Source: a virus. Taken from it: a DNA stretch of 41,108 nucleotides. Of this stretch, positions 23,842 to 32,290 are shown piece after piece. The translations under genes were made by a program, and so were the position numbers. The DNA is taken from the IMG/VR virus record IMGVR_UViG_3300013093_002926, positions 1 to 41,108 of that record, one strand, 5' to 3'. A model generated the notes under the pieces. The model saw only the letters and a program-made list of their open reading frames with translations, ran no database searches and was not told the DNA's origin. Within the stretch, counting starts at the first letter, position 1, and every line of letters begins with the position of its first letter.

Positions 23842-24468
23842 ATGAAAGATCAAGAACTTATTGAATTTGAAAACAAAGTTGCTGATTTGTTTAATAATAA
23901 ACAAATTAGAGCTCCTATCCATTTATATCATGGAAATGAAAAGCAAATACAAACAGTATTTGAAAAAATAGATACTGAAAATGACTGGGTTTGTTGTACA
24001 TGGAGAAATCACTATCAATGCTTATTAAAAGGTGTTCCTGAAGAATTGTTGATAGAGAAAATCCTTGCTGGTAAAAGTATGGTAATAAACTTGGAACAAT
24101 ATAAAATTGTATGTTCAAGTATTGTTGGTGGAATTCCTAGTATTGCAGCTGGTATTGCAAAAGCAATCCAACTTAAAGAAGAAAAATCTAGAGTCTGGTG
24201 TTGGTTAGGGGATATGAGTGCTGAAACTGGAGCTTTTCATGAAGCATATAAATATGCTGTTGGATTTAATCTTCCAATAACATTTATTGTTGAAGATAAT
24301 GGATTAAGTGTTACATCTCCAACTTCAGAAATTTGGGGTAGACAAACTCCTTGGTATTTACCTGAAGAGTTTACTGGTGATAAATTTGAATCAGAACATT
24401 TAATATACTACAAATATAAAAACGAAAAATATCCTCATGCTGGTGCTGGGGTTAGGGTGGAATTTTAA
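23842..24468 (+). CDS. TPP-dependent E1 alpha-like subunit
   Basis: A 208-aa protein with the TPP pyrophosphate-binding motif GDMSAETGAFHEAY...VEDNGLSV (GDG-x(25-30)-N type, with the FHEA of E1 alpha subunits) and the upstream DWVCCTWRNHYQCLLKGVP, equivalent to the E1 alpha 'H...L..G.P' region. It is much shorter than a dehydrogenase E1 alpha (about 330-400 aa). No E2 lipoyl acyltransferase or E3 is nearby, so 2-oxoacid oxidation is unlikely. Paired with the next gene, it looks like a two-part carboligase that moves a two-carbon unit onto a ketosugar, as proposed for branched-chain sugar pathways. That role is inference. Confidence 0.75.
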   Translation: MKDQELIEFENKVADLFNNKQIRAPIHLYHGNEKQIQTVFEKIDTENDWVCCTWRNHYQCLLKGVPEELLIEKILAGKSMVINLEQYKIVCSSIVGGIPSIAAGIAKAIQLKEEKSRVWCWLGDMSAETGAFHEAYKYAVGFNLPITFIVEDNGLSVTSPTSEIWGRQTPWYLPEEFTGDKFESEHLIYYKYKNEKYPHAGAGVRVEF

Positions 24469-24469
24469 T

Positions 24470-25012
24470 ATGAATGAACAACAATTATATAATAATGAAT
24501 TGATCGCTGCCATGAAATGGCTTTCTGAGCAAGAAAATACTTTATTTTTGGGTCAGGCTGTTAAATATCCAGGAACTGGATTATTTCAAACATTACATTC
24601 TGTTCCTGACGAATTGAAACTTGAATTTCCTGTTACCGAAAATTTACAAATAGGATTTAGTATTGGAATGGCATTAAATGGTATTGTTCCAATTTCTATT
24701 TTCCCAAGGTGGAATTTTCTTGTTTGTGCCGCCGATCAACTCGTCAATCATTTAGATAAATTGCCATCAATGAGTCTTGGTGAATATAACCCAAAAGTTA
24801 TCATTAGAGTTGCTGTTGGGTCAGAATTACCTATCGATCCACAAGACCAACATAAAGGTAATTTTTCTGAAGGATTTAGAAATTTGTTTAAACATGTAGA
24901 TATTATTGAATTACACACACCTGATGATATTTTAAAAAGTTATCAGTATGCATATAATAGAACTGATAATAAAAGTACAATATTAGTAGAATTTTCTGAT
25001 TATGGAAAATGA
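24470..25012 (+). CDS. TPP-dependent E1 beta-like subunit (Pyr domain)
   Basis: A 180-aa partner of the preceding gene. The block FPVTENLQIGFSIGMALNGI carries the conserved Glu (TEN) that activates TPP in E1 beta subunits, followed by ISIFPRWNFLVCAADQLVNH, matching the E1 beta FxDF...A.DQI.N region. The C-terminal transketolase domain of full E1 beta proteins is absent, so this is a minimal Pyr-domain subunit. The start is ATG 24470, 1 nt after the alpha stop; an upstream extension to 24437 lies inside alpha. It overlaps the next SDR gene by 11 nt. Confidence 0.75.
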   Translation: MNEQQLYNNELIAAMKWLSEQENTLFLGQAVKYPGTGLFQTLHSVPDELKLEFPVTENLQIGFSIGMALNGIVPISIFPRWNFLVCAADQLVNHLDKLPSMSLGEYNPKVIIRVAVGSELPIDPQDQHKGNFSEGFRNLFKHVDIIELHTPDDILKSYQYAYNRTDNKSTILVEFSDYGK

Positions 25013-25796
25013 TTCTGATATTTTAATATTAGGATCTACAGGATTTATTGGTAATTTTCTTTCAAAGAATTTAAATTGTGTTTCATTGTCTAGAAACGAT
25101 GTCAATTTTTTGGATTTTGATTCTTTGTATAAATGTATAAAAAAAATAAAACCAAAAGTTGTTGTTAATTGTGCGTCTAATGTTGATACCCAATTAACAA
25201 CATTTAAATTTGAATGTTTCCATGAAAACTTAACATTATATAATAATATATATAAAATGAAAGACGAATTTGAATTTGTTCTTCATTTTGGTTCTGGGGC
25301 TGAATTTGATAGATCTTCTTCTATTGATTATGTTAAAGAATACGAAATCTTTAAAAAATTCCCAAAAGATCATTATGGTTTTAGTAAAAATATAATTTCA
25401 AGAAATATTTATGAGGTTGATAATTTTTATAACCTTAGATTATTCGGTTGTTTTCATGGCTCAGAAAAATCTAGATTGTTGTATAAGGTATTATTAGAAG
25501 ATAATATAATACTAGAAGATAAGTTGTTTGATTATTTTTGGTTGAATGATGTTCTTGAAGTTATAAATTATTATTTAAATCCGAAAAACGAAAAAATAAA
25601 AGATTTGAATTTGGTATATAAAGAAAAATATCTGTTAAGTGAGTTTGTAAATAAATTTTTAACATTCCATAACATTCAAAAAACAATTAAATTCAAAGAT
25701 TCACATATAAATTATACAGGTTCGTCTAAAGTATTAGATTCATTAAATTTAAATTTTGGCGGTATTGAAAAGGGCATTAAGGATTATTTTAAATGA
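25002..25796 (+). CDS. SDR-type nucleotide-sugar reductase/epimerase
   Basis: A 264-aa extended-SDR protein with the NAD(P) motif GSTGFIG (residues 11-17), VVNCASNVDTQ, a LHFGSGAEFDR strand carrying the Ser region and YGFSKN, which fits the catalytic YxxxK (DHYGFSKNIISRNIY). It lacks clear family signatures for a specific product. Its position directly after the TPP pair suggests it reduces the keto group left by acyl transfer, as YerF does after YerE in yersiniose synthesis; that comparison is by context only. It overlaps the next gene by 4 nt (ATGA). Confidence 0.7.
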   Translation: MENDSDILILGSTGFIGNFLSKNLNCVSLSRNDVNFLDFDSLYKCIKKIKPKVVVNCASNVDTQLTTFKFECFHENLTLYNNIYKMKDEFEFVLHFGSGAEFDRSSSIDYVKEYEIFKKFPKDHYGFSKNIISRNIYEVDNFYNLRLFGCFHGSEKSRLLYKVLLEDNIILEDKLFDYFWLNDVLEVINYYLNPKNEKIKDLNLVYKEKYLLSEFVNKFLTFHNIQKTIKFKDSHINYTGSSKVLDSLNLNFGGIEKGIKDYFK

Positions 25797-26740
25797 AAAA
25801 GATTATTTATGTTACAGGATGTCTAGGGTTTATAGGTTCTGAAATAACAAGAGCATATTTAGATAAAGGTTGGTATGTTATTGGTGTTGATAAAGTCACA
25901 TATGCTGCAAATGAATCATTAATACCAGAATTTGAATCATATTCAAATTTTAAATTTATAAAATCAGATATAAACGATTTAGAATATCTTTATGATTGTG
26001 ATTATATTATTAACACAGCAGCCGAAACACATGTAGACAATTCTATAATAAGTTCTAGCGAATTTTTAAATAGTAACATTAATGGTGTGCATCATCTATT
26101 GGAGTTAATAAAACAAAAACATAAATTTAAAATGCCAACATTACTACATTTCAGTACTGATGAAGTTTATGGTGATATAGTTGATGGGTTTCATAAAGAA
26201 TATGATTTATTAAAACCTTCAAATCCTTATTCGGCAACAAAAGCTTCTGCGGATATGCTTGTTCTTGCATGGAATAGAACTTTTAATATTCCTTATGTTA
26301 TTGTGCGTCCAACAAATAATTATGGTATTGGTCAGTATGTTGAAAAATTAATACCTAAAACATGTAAATATCTGCAATTAGATAGAAAAATTCCTGTACA
26401 TGAAAATGGAAAACCAAAACGAACTTGGTTACATGTTTCTGATACTGTTTCAGCAGTTATACATATAATTGAATCGGGAGTAACAAATTCAATTTTTAAT
26501 ATTTCTGGAAATTATGAAGATGAGAATATTAAAGTAGTTGACAAAATCATAAAATTATATTATAATACTTCTATAGATTATAATAATTATGTTGATTTTA
26601 AATATAATAGGATTGGTCAAGATGTTAGGTATGCTATTGATGATTCAAAATTAAAATCTCTTGGATGGAATCCTGTTGCAAATTTTGATTTAGAATTAGA
26701 GAAAATTGTTGAATATAATAAAAATCGCTTTATATGGTGA
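25793..26740 (+). CDS. RmlB-like nucleotide-sugar 4,6-dehydratase
   Basis: A 315-aa extended SDR with dTDP-glucose 4,6-dehydratase signatures: VTGCLGFIGSEI (NAD-binding), VDKVTYAAN, NTAAETHVDNSI, FSTDEVYGD (catalytic TDE) and NPYSATKASADML (YxxxK). VRPTNNYGIGQYVEKLIP and GKPKRTWLHVSDT complete the RmlB pattern. It would supply a 4-keto-6-deoxyhexose, the substrate needed by an RfbH-type dehydratase. No thymidylyltransferase (RmlA) is in the window, so the NDP-glucose would come from the host. A strong promoter-like sequence lies inside it (26538-26566). Confidence 0.87.
   Translation: MKKIIYVTGCLGFIGSEITRAYLDKGWYVIGVDKVTYAANESLIPEFESYSNFKFIKSDINDLEYLYDCDYIINTAAETHVDNSIISSSEFLNSNINGVHHLLELIKQKHKFKMPTLLHFSTDEVYGDIVDGFHKEYDLLKPSNPYSATKASADMLVLAWNRTFNIPYVIVRPTNNYGIGQYVEKLIPKTCKYLQLDRKIPVHENGKPKRTWLHVSDTVSAVIHIIESGVTNSIFNISGNYEDENIKVVDKIIKLYYNTSIDYNNYVDFKYNRIGQDVRYAIDDSKLKSLGWNPVANFDLELEKIVEYNKNRFIW
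26538..26566 (+). promoter_or_regulatory. consensus sigma70 promoter-like sequence within a gene
   Basis: TTGACA (26538-26543) and TATAAT (26561-26566), both perfect, are 17 bp apart, inside the RmlB-like coding region and about 190 bp upstream of gmd. It may be an internal promoter for the GDP-fucose half of the cassette; chance occurrence in AT-rich coding DNA cannot be excluded. Confidence 0.45.
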
Positions 26741-26758
26741 TTAATTGAAGGTGAACTT

Positions 26759-27766
26759 ATGAAGAAAGCGTTAATATTTGGTGTAACTGGTCAAGATGGG
26801 AGTTATCTTTCTGAAATTCTTTTAGAAAAAGGTTATGAGGTTCATGGTGTAAAACGAAGAAGTTCTTCATATAATACATCACGAATCGATCATATCTATG
26901 AAAACAAAAACTTTAAATTACATTATGGTGATGTTACTGATTCGCTTAATGTGACAAGTCTTATTCAAGCAATTCAGCCTGATGAGATCTATAATTTGTC
27001 CGCTCAATCTCATGTAAAAGTTTCTTTTGAAATTCCAGAATATACTGCGAATGTTGATGCTGTAGGTACTCTTAGAGTTCTTGAATCTATTCGTTTACTT
27101 GGTATGGAAAATCGAGTTAAATTTTATCAAGCATCAACTTCTGAATTGTATGGTTTAGTGCAAGAAATTCCACAAAAAGAAACAACTCCATTTTATCCAA
27201 GAAGTCCATATGGCGTTGCTAAACTCTATGGATTTTGGATTGTAAAAAATTATAGAGAATCATATAATATATTTGCGTGTAATGGTATTTTATTTAATCA
27301 CGAATCTGAGAGAAGAGGTGAAACTTTTGTCACTCAGAAAATTGTAATGGGATTAAATGATATTTCTCAAGGCAAATCAGACATATTGACGCTTGGTAAT
27401 TTAAATGCATTAAGAGATTGGGGTCATGCTAAAGATTATTGTTATGCCATGCATTTAATGCTCCAACAAGATACTCCAGATGATTATGTCGTTGCTACTG
27501 GCGAACAATATTCCGTTAGACAATTTGTAGAAGCTTGCGCCCCGCATTTTAATATGAACATTGAATGGCAAGGTGAAGGCTTGGATGAAACTGGAATTGA
27601 TGTTAATACTGGAAAAACTATAATTGCAGTTGATCCTAAGTATTTTAGACCAGCAGAAGTTGCAACATTATTAGGTGATTCTACAAAAGCTAGAACTGTA
27701 TTAGGATGGAAACCAGAATATAGTTTTATTGATTTGGTTGAAGAAATGTGTTTAGGGGTTCAATAG
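26759..27766 (+). CDS. gmd: GDP-mannose 4,6-dehydratase
   Basis: This enzyme converts GDP-D-mannose to GDP-4-keto-6-deoxy-D-mannose, the shared precursor of GDP-L-fucose and GDP-colitose. The signatures are unmistakable: [44 protein letters not shown] and [16 protein letters not shown] (YxxxK), and [18 protein letters not shown]. At 335 aa it is the usual length. SD aaggtg lies at 26748-26753. The NodZ-like gene and GDP-fucose synthase follow immediately, forming a functional unit. Confidence 0.96.
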   Translation: MKKALIFGVTGQDGSYLSEILLEKGYEVHGVKRRSSSYNTSRIDHIYENKNFKLHYGDVTDSLNVTSLIQAIQPDEIYNLSAQSHVKVSFEIPEYTANVDAVGTLRVLESIRLLGMENRVKFYQASTSELYGLVQEIPQKETTPFYPRSPYGVAKLYGFWIVKNYRESYNIFACNGILFNHESERRGETFVTQKIVMGLNDISQGKSDILTLGNLNALRDWGHAKDYCYAMHLMLQQDTPDDYVVATGEQYSVRQFVEACAPHFNMNIEWQGEGLDETGIDVNTGKTIIAVDPKYFRPAEVATLLGDSTKARTVLGWKPEYSFIDLVEEMCLGVQ

Positions 27767-28525
27767 GTGAGCATAGTTTTACGTGAAGAATCTGGTCGTG
27801 GATTTTTGTCAAATTATATTACAATTTTAAATTCGTATAAAAAGTTTGTTGGTAAAGAAGGAATATCTTATAAAGATATACACATTTCAACAGAACATTT
27901 TAAATTGTATGGTGGAAATCCTAGAGAATGGTTTGATGTTTATAATTTTTCTGATGGCGACGAAAACTCGGAATTCTGGAGTACTGGAGAGTTAAATGAA
28001 ATTGAAGAATATCCAAATGTTGAATCCTTAAATTTATTAAGTTATTCAAAGTTTATACCATATAATACAAGACTTAAAACATTTCTTAATAAAAATATAA
28101 AATCATTAAATAAATGTTTAGGTGTTCATTATAGAGGGACTGATCATTTTAATGCTATTATTAAACCTGATATTATGTTTCTTAATGTAGAAGAACAGTT
28201 AAAAACAGGTAAATATGAGCAAATTTTTATTTGTAGCGAACAACAAAACTTTATTGATCTTATAGCAGGTTTTGTTCAAATTAATTTTAATGATGTTGAT
28301 ATAATTGTTAATGATGTTGAACGATGTGATTCAACTCCTGTATTTTATTTAGATACCAATAAGATATCATTAGGCGATCAAGTTTTATTGGATGCTCATA
28401 TGTTATCAGCTTGTGATTTTGTATTGGGTAAATCATCAAACATTGTTAGTTATGCACGGATTCTAAATTTAAGTTTGAATGGTTTTTATTTAGATACTCA
28501 AAAATATTTTTTAATTGGTAATTAA
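27767..28525 (+). CDS. NodZ/GT23-like (fucosyl)transferase
   Basis: A 252-aa protein with LGVHYRGTDH (family H-x-R-x-T-D, GDP-binding) and the C-terminal LLDAHMLSACDFVLGKSSNIVSYARI stretch (two blocks: DAHMLSACDF and LGKSSNIVSYA), which corresponds to the donor-binding end motif of NodZ/FUT8-type alpha-1,6-fucosyltransferases and related O-fucosyltransferases. It starts at GTG 27767, immediately after the gmd stop, with AGGGG at 27754-27758 as SD. Its place between gmd and fcl supports use of GDP-fucose. Confidence 0.7.
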   Translation: MSIVLREESGRGFLSNYITILNSYKKFVGKEGISYKDIHISTEHFKLYGGNPREWFDVYNFSDGDENSEFWSTGELNEIEEYPNVESLNLLSYSKFIPYNTRLKTFLNKNIKSLNKCLGVHYRGTDHFNAIIKPDIMFLNVEEQLKTGKYEQIFICSEQQNFIDLIAGFVQINFNDVDIIVNDVERCDSTPVFYLDTNKISLGDQVLLDAHMLSACDFVLGKSSNIVSYARILNLSLNGFYLDTQKYFLIGN

Positions 28526-28527
28526 TT

Positions 28528-29460
28528 ATGGAAAAGAATTCAAAAATTTATGTTGCTGGCCATAATGGCTTAGTTGGTTCGGCAATTGTTAGAAAATTAA
28601 AAGAATTAGGATATACTAATCTTGTTTTAAAAACAAGAAAAGAATTAGATCTTAGGAATCAATATGCTGTTGACAGGTTTTTTGATATTGAGCGACCTGA
28701 ATATGTTTTTGTTGCTGCAGCAAAAGTTGGTGGAATTAATTACAATAAAATGTATCCTGCAGAATTTATTACTGAAAATTTACAAATTCAAACAAATATA
28801 ATCAAAAGTGCTTTTGATTATAGAATAAAAAAGATTTGTCAATTGGGTACTGCTTGCATTTATCCTAAAATAACAGAACAACCAATAAAAGAAGAATACT
28901 TAATGACAGGTCCATTAGAACATACTAATGAAGCTTATGCATTAGCTAAAATTTCTGGTTTGATGATGTGTAAAAAATATTATGAACAATATGGATTTAA
29001 AAGTATTAATGTGATGCCAACAAATCTTTATGGTATAAATGATAGATTTGATGTGAATCATGGTCATGTTATTCCTGGATTAATTAATAAATTTTTAGAA
29101 GCTAAAGAAAGCAATTCTAGTAGTGTAGAATGTTGGGGAACTGGTACTCCTACAAGAGAATTTTTATTTTCTGATGATTTAGCTGATGCATTGATTTTTC
29201 TGATGAATACTCAAGAATATGTTGATTTGATTAATATTGGTATTGATAATGAAATTACTATTAAAGAATTGGCAGAAAAGATTAAAGATTTGGTTGGATA
29301 TGAAGGTGAAATAATTTGGAATTCTGATAAACCGGATGGAACTCCAAGAAGAAAGATGTGTAATGCTAAATTGAAAGAACTTGGTTGGAAACCAAAATAT
29401 ACTTTAGAAGAAGGATTAAAAATAACATTAGATTGGTATTTGGAAAACATTAGGTCATAA
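28528..29460 (+). CDS. fcl: GDP-L-fucose synthase (epimerase/reductase)
   Basis: This enzyme makes GDP-L-fucose from the Gmd product. Signatures: YVAGHNGLVGSAIVRKL, AAAKVGGINYNK, QLGTACIYPK, NEAYALAKISG (Tyr/Lys pair) and NHGHVIPGLI (conserved His), with the typical FLFSDDLADA. The catalytic Ser of the family's LGSSCIYPK is Thr here (LGTAC), a conservative change that keeps the hydroxyl, while the second Ser is Ala. At 310 aa it is full length. ColC-type enzymes of GDP-colitose synthesis belong to the same family, so a colitose role is an alternative given the ColD-like gene next door. Confidence 0.9.
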   Translation: MEKNSKIYVAGHNGLVGSAIVRKLKELGYTNLVLKTRKELDLRNQYAVDRFFDIERPEYVFVAAAKVGGINYNKMYPAEFITENLQIQTNIIKSAFDYRIKKICQLGTACIYPKITEQPIKEEYLMTGPLEHTNEAYALAKISGLMMCKKYYEQYGFKSINVMPTNLYGINDRFDVNHGHVIPGLINKFLEAKESNSSSVECWGTGTPTREFLFSDDLADALIFLMNTQEYVDLINIGIDNEITIKELAEKIKDLVGYEGEIIWNSDKPDGTPRRKMCNAKLKELGWKPKYTLEEGLKITLDWYLENIRS

Positions 29461-29462
29461 TA

Positions 29463-30641
29463 ATGAAAAAATTGAAATTGAAATGTGGTTGGAAATTGAT
29501 GAATAATTCTATCACAATAAAAGATAGAATTAATTTGGCTAAATTTGTTTTATTTTCTGATAGATTCACTATGGCAGATAAAGTAAACCAAGTAGAGAAA
29601 GAATGGGCTGAATGGGTTGGCGCTAAACATTCTTTATTTGTTTCTTCTGGAAGTACTGCAAATTTTTTATTATTAGCTGCGATTAAAGAAAAATTTAATT
29701 TAAAACAAAAAGATAAAGTTTTAGTTTCTTCTTGTACTTGGATGACAAATGTTTCTCCAGTAATGCAATTAGGTTTTACTCCTATCTTTTGTGATGTTTC
29801 TTTTGATAATTTCAGTTTTGATGAATCTGAATTAGCATATATTTCAGAAAAACATCCTGACATTAAAGTTGTTTTTACAACACACCTTTTGGGATTTAAT
29901 TCAGATACTAAAATATTAGAATCATATTTTCCAAATGCTATCATATTAGAAGATGCGTGTGAAGCAATGGGTGCAAAAGCTAATGATGGAACTTATCTTG
30001 GTGCAAATTCTTTAGGGTGTACATTCAGTTCATATTTTGGTCATACTATTTCTTCAATTGAAGGTGGTTTTGTTACTACAAATGATACAGAATTATATGA
30101 TTTGATGAAAATGAAAAGAAGTCATGGTTTAGCGAGAGAATCAATATTTTTTGATGATTATGCTGCCAAATATCCTTATATTGATAAACAGTTTTTATTT
30201 ATTACTGATGGTTATAATTTCAGAAACCACGAAATATGTGCAATTTTAGCTTCTTCTCAGATTAAAAGATTAAAATCCTTTGTTGATATTAGAAGTAAAA
30301 ATCATAAATTGTTTTCTGAGATGACTGAAAAATATTTAGATAAAATTCAACAGATTAAATTTTATGAAACTAGTGCGAGTTTTTGTTTTCCTATTATATG
30401 TAAGGATGCAGAATCGTTATCTAAATTAAAATCGTTGTTGGTAGAATATGATATTGAATATAGACCAATTTTATCTGGAAATTTATTAAAACATCCATTT
30501 CTAAAAGATTATATATTGACAACGAATCGTTTAGTCGCTAATGTTGATGTATTACACACTAATGGATTATATATAGGAAATAATCAATTTGTATCTGAAA
30601 AACATTTAAAGTTATTGGATAAAGTTTTAAGTTTATTATAA
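29463..30641 (+). CDS. ColD-like PLP sugar 3-dehydratase
   Basis: This is a second DegT/DnrJ-fold enzyme with His in place of the Schiff-base Lys: SSYFGHTISSIEGGF (His194), as in GDP-4-keto-6-deoxymannose 3-dehydratase (ColD). Other fold motifs are FVSSGSTANFLLL (phosphate-binding), ILEDACEAMGA (PLP ring Asp) and DGYNFRNHEICAILASSQI (NxR/H region). No Fe-S Cys cluster is present, as expected for ColD and unlike the RfbH-like gene. The substrate would come from Gmd two genes upstream. Start uncertain: ATG 29463 (392 aa) or ATG 29499 (residue 13), whose downstream sequence looks more family-like. Confidence 0.82.
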   Translation: MKKLKLKCGWKLMNNSITIKDRINLAKFVLFSDRFTMADKVNQVEKEWAEWVGAKHSLFVSSGSTANFLLLAAIKEKFNLKQKDKVLVSSCTWMTNVSPVMQLGFTPIFCDVSFDNFSFDESELAYISEKHPDIKVVFTTHLLGFNSDTKILESYFPNAIILEDACEAMGAKANDGTYLGANSLGCTFSSYFGHTISSIEGGFVTTNDTELYDLMKMKRSHGLARESIFFDDYAAKYPYIDKQFLFITDGYNFRNHEICAILASSQIKRLKSFVDIRSKNHKLFSEMTEKYLDKIQQIKFYETSASFCFPIICKDAESLSKLKSLLVEYDIEYRPILSGNLLKHPFLKDYILTTNRLVANVDVLHTNGLYIGNNQFVSEKHLKLLDKVLSLL

Positions 30642-30648
30642 GGGTTTT

Positions 30649-31494
30649 ATGAATTCAATTAGAGAAAAGGTAAAAGAACTTAGTGTTGTTTTTGTAGGTC
30701 CAACAAGAGATAGTTCTGGAAATCTTACAAAAATATTTGAGAATATTGAAAGAATTGGTGGACTATTTAAATCTTTTTCTTGTGTATTTGTGGAAAGTGA
30801 TTCTTCTGATAATACTTTAGAAATTCTTAAAAATTATAAAAGTGGTCGCGATAATATTCATATACTTTCTTTAGGGAAATTAGAAGATAGAATTAATTCT
30901 AGAACATGTAGGATTGCTACAGCAAGAAATGTTGGGATTGAATATTGTGAACAAAATAATATCTTAGATACTCATGATTATTATATTCATATGTGTGTTG
31001 ATGATGTTAATAGTGAAAAGATTGAAGAAGAAGATTTCTTAAGTTGCTTTAAATACGACATATCTTCTTGGGAAGGTATGACAGCAAATCAGTTAAATTA
31101 TTATGATATTTGGTGTTTACGAGCAAAAGGTTGGGTTGAAAATGATTGTTGGTATGCAATTCATAATAGACCTTCTTATATGTCTTATGATGAAGCATTT
31201 ATAATGTATGTAGGATCTAAATTTATACAAATTCCAAAAAATTATGGTTTAATTGAAGTTGATGCTGCTCATGGCGGTTTTGGAATCTACAAAAGTTCTT
31301 TTGCTAAAGGTTCTCGGTATAGAGGTTCTTCTGAAGCTGGTAATGCAGAAGAATGTGATTTAGTAAATTTCTGTAGTGATGTTAAGAAGAAAGGTGGAAG
31401 AATATTTATAAACTCAGAATTGATGAATATGAATAATGTAAATAATAGACATGATACCACAGTTCAAAGTTTACGATCTTTAGGTAAATTGTAA
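30649..31494 (+). CDS. probable glycosyltransferase, GT-A type
   Basis: A 281-aa soluble protein. LSVVFVGPTRDSSGN opens the fold; FVESDSSDNTLEIL, RIATARNVGIEYC and a D-x-D-like DDVNS in YYIHMCVDDVNSEKI follow. The C-terminal half has a G-G-F-G-I-Y element (AAHGGFGIYKSSFAKGSRYRG) seen in capsule-related mannosyl/glycosyltransferases of the CAP59-like type. It shares its last base with the next start (TAATG). The donor is unknown. Confidence 0.65.
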   Translation: MNSIREKVKELSVVFVGPTRDSSGNLTKIFENIERIGGLFKSFSCVFVESDSSDNTLEILKNYKSGRDNIHILSLGKLEDRINSRTCRIATARNVGIEYCEQNNILDTHDYYIHMCVDDVNSEKIEEEDFLSCFKYDISSWEGMTANQLNYYDIWCLRAKGWVENDCWYAIHNRPSYMSYDEAFIMYVGSKFIQIPKNYGLIEVDAAHGGFGIYKSSFAKGSRYRGSSEAGNAEECDLVNFCSDVKKKGGRIFINSELMNMNNVNNRHDTTVQSLRSLGKL

Positions 31495-32279
31495 TGGGAA
31501 ATATTACTAATACAAATATTCATGGGTCGTGTCTATTAGGGTCTCAAATGTTTGAGTATTCTTATTTAATTGCTGTTTCTTTAGAAAATCCTGGAGTTGT
31601 TCCAGGATTTTATTTAAAAAATCTTCCTGGAATGTTTGGTTTGTTAATAAATTTTCCATTTATACATAAACCTAAAATTTTTGAAGGAGAATGTGATTAT
31701 TCTGGTATAAACTACAATCCTTCTGATGTTTTAGCTTTTGATCGTAATTATGATATACATTTCAATTTCGATTATAGCATTTTTCATAAACATAAAGAAT
31801 ATTTGTTAAATTTATATACATTTTTGCCAGAAATATATTCTAATTGTAATACATGGATAAAAGATAATTCTTCACCAGACGAATTGTTAGTTTCAATCCA
31901 TTTTAGAAGAGGCGATTATTTATCGATTTCTTCATTAAACCTTTCTTTAGAATATTTTTATGGAGCAGTTGAAACAATTAAAAATAAACTTCCAAATTCA
32001 ACATTAAAATTTGTGTGTTTTTCTAATGATATTACATGGGTGAAAGAGAAATTTGTTGGTATAGATAATATGATATTTGTTGAATCGTTATCTGATCCTG
32101 AACAAATGTGTTTAATGTCTTTATGTGACCATAATATCATTGCAAATAGTAGTTATAGTTGGTGGGGTGCATATTTAAATAAGACACCTGAAACAATAAC
32201 TATTTGTCCATCAAGTTATGGTAGTGCAGATGTAATAAGTTATTATCCTGATGAATGGATAAGAATGAACGTGCTTTAA
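31494..32279 (+). CDS. alpha-1,2-fucosyltransferase-like, GT11
   Basis: A 261-aa protein with the GT11 signature VSIHFRRGDYL (H-x-R-R-x-D), the middle LKFVCFSNDITWVKEKF and the C-terminal HNIIANSSYSWWGAYLN, all diagnostic of bacterial alpha-1,2-fucosyltransferases such as FutC/WbsJ. The end has CPSSYG...YYPDEWI, also typical. It should take GDP-fucose; members of this family can also use the related sugar colitose, which matters next to a ColD-like gene. It is coupled to the upstream gene by TAATG. Confidence 0.9.
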   Translation: MGNITNTNIHGSCLLGSQMFEYSYLIAVSLENPGVVPGFYLKNLPGMFGLLINFPFIHKPKIFEGECDYSGINYNPSDVLAFDRNYDIHFNFDYSIFHKHKEYLLNLYTFLPEIYSNCNTWIKDNSSPDELLVSIHFRRGDYLSISSLNLSLEYFYGAVETIKNKLPNSTLKFVCFSNDITWVKEKFVGIDNMIFVESLSDPEQMCLMSLCDHNIIANSSYSWWGAYLNKTPETITICPSSYGSADVISYYPDEWIRMNVL

Positions 32280-32290
32280 TTGAGATTAAT

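Noticed and set aside
29450-29944. 164-aa minus-strand open frame
   Set aside because: It lies entirely opposite the ColD-like gene, with no SD or family features; the + strand protein is clearly conserved.
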